Source: Anaerobiospirillum sp. NML120448
GTDB taxonomy: Bacteria; Pseudomonadota; Gammaproteobacteria; Enterobacterales; Succinivibrionaceae
Reading direction: 5' to 3'
Assembly: GCF_023050945.1 (NCBI RefSeq)
Contig: NZ_JALKIM010000008.1
Span: 24,817 to 88,816 of the forward strand
Length of the DNA stretch: 64,000 nt
Part shown: piece by piece, positions 63,768 through 64,000 of the stretch
How the letters are laid out: every line of letters begins with the position of its first letter
How positions within the stretch are numbered: the first letter of the stretch is position 1
The notes under the pieces: model-generated
Databases searched by the model: none
What the model saw: only the letters and a program-made list of their open reading frames with translations
What the model was told of the DNA's origin: nothing
Made by a program: the position numbers and the translations under genes

Positions 63768-64000
63768 AATCAACTTTCTTAAGAGTTGTTGTCGTCGTGA
63801 CAACGGCGCTCATTATAGCGAATCTAAAATCACAGTCAACACTTTTTTTCTAAATTTTTAACTTTTTTTTAAATTTTTTCCTGGGAAAAGACTAAAAACC
63901 ACTCATAACTGGCTTTTTTATCTTATTTTTAACATTTAAAAAAAGTTTAACAAAAATGCACTTTTTTATAGTGAAAAACCATTCTCTATAGCTTTAGAGC
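63768..64000. other. Promoter side of the tRNA operon and AT-rich right end
   Basis: The tRNA promoter is at 63812-63839. Beyond it, runs of A and T continue to the window end with no gene that I can support. Confidence 0.5.
63812..63839 (-). promoter_or_regulatory. Promoter of the tRNA operon
   Basis: On the minus strand TTGACT (63834-63839) and TATAAT (63812-63817) are separated by 16 bases and followed by the GC-rich discriminator GAGCGCCG, typical of stringently controlled stable-RNA promoters. Confidence 0.85.

Noticed and set aside
63600..63782. Open frame of 60 codons over the right-end tRNAs
   Set aside because: It is read on the strand opposite two tRNA-Gln genes and reflects their sequence, not a protein.
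1..64000. CRISPR array, insertion sequence, prophage or integrative element
   Set aside because: No regularly spaced repeats, transposase, integrase or phage gene was seen. The tRNA cluster has no adjacent integrase within the window.

Overview
The window is AT-rich bacterial chromosome and reads as a gammaproteobacterium. The order yceD-rpmF-plsX-fabH-fabD-fabG-acpP-fabF, the neighbourhood greA/yhbY/rlmE-ftsH-folP-glmM-secG, zapA next to fau, sigma32-type promoters in front of grpE and dnaK, and a Met/Gln tRNA cluster all fit that class. Several TRAP carriers, uronate catabolism and the protein sequences suggest a host-associated, succinate-forming lineage such as Succinivibrionaceae. That placement is inference; no rRNA or other direct marker is present.

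Layout. 1-561: 3' end of asnS. 1.3-9.6 kb: a sugar-acid island with three paralogous GntR/FCD regulators, an idonate-dehydrogenase-like enzyme and a complete TRAP carrier (dctPQM). 9.7-17.9 kb: the fatty-acid/phospholipid initiation cluster with rpmF and yceD, all on the minus strand. 18.2-24.7 kb: an unrecognised secreted protein, a second TRAP carrier (lipoprotein-type binding protein) and uxaC. 25.3-28.1 kb: a single-polypeptide MmeI-like restriction-modification enzyme. 28.3-33.7 kb: YoaE-like membrane protein, rluB, zapA, fau. 33.8-46.7 kb: secG, glmM, a folP-position gene, ftsH, rlmE, yhbY, greA, dnaJ, dnaK, grpE. 47.1-54.6 kb: bamE, an unrecognised lipoprotein, ppk1, rmuC. 54.8-62.7 kb: a TPR/SUFU-like protein, an isoprenylcysteine-methyltransferase-like membrane protein, a YdiJ-type dehydrogenase, two tandem BOF/YgiW paralogues and a small membrane coiled-coil protein. 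63.5-63.8 kb: three tRNAs (Met-CAT, Gln-CTG, Gln-TTG in plus-strand order) behind a strong minus-strand promoter.

How it fits together. The two TRAP operons, uxaC and the dehydrogenase look like a uronate/aldonate uptake and catabolism regulon. GntR-type dyads (TNGTnnACNA, often with a GTATAC core) recur upstream of both carriers, uxaC and a GntR gene, and GGATCC-core relatives lie near the dehydrogenase. In both carriers the binding-protein gene is followed by strong hairpins before the membrane subunits, as expected if it is expressed in excess. The housekeeping genes are unusually often separated by their own terminators, including ftsH/folP/glmM/secG, which form a fragmented version of the classical order.

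Most notable: the gene in the folP position aligns with dihydropteroate synthase along its length but has lost nearly all pterin- and pABA-site residues. Other points are the recurrent operator-like dyads, large inverted repeats near acpP, fabF and the BOF genes, a lone MmeI-like enzyme, long low-complexity C-terminal tails on conserved proteins (SecG, FtsH, RmuC, PPK, RluB), and degenerate 5-14 bp repeat tracts between genes. I saw no IS element, CRISPR array, prophage or origin.
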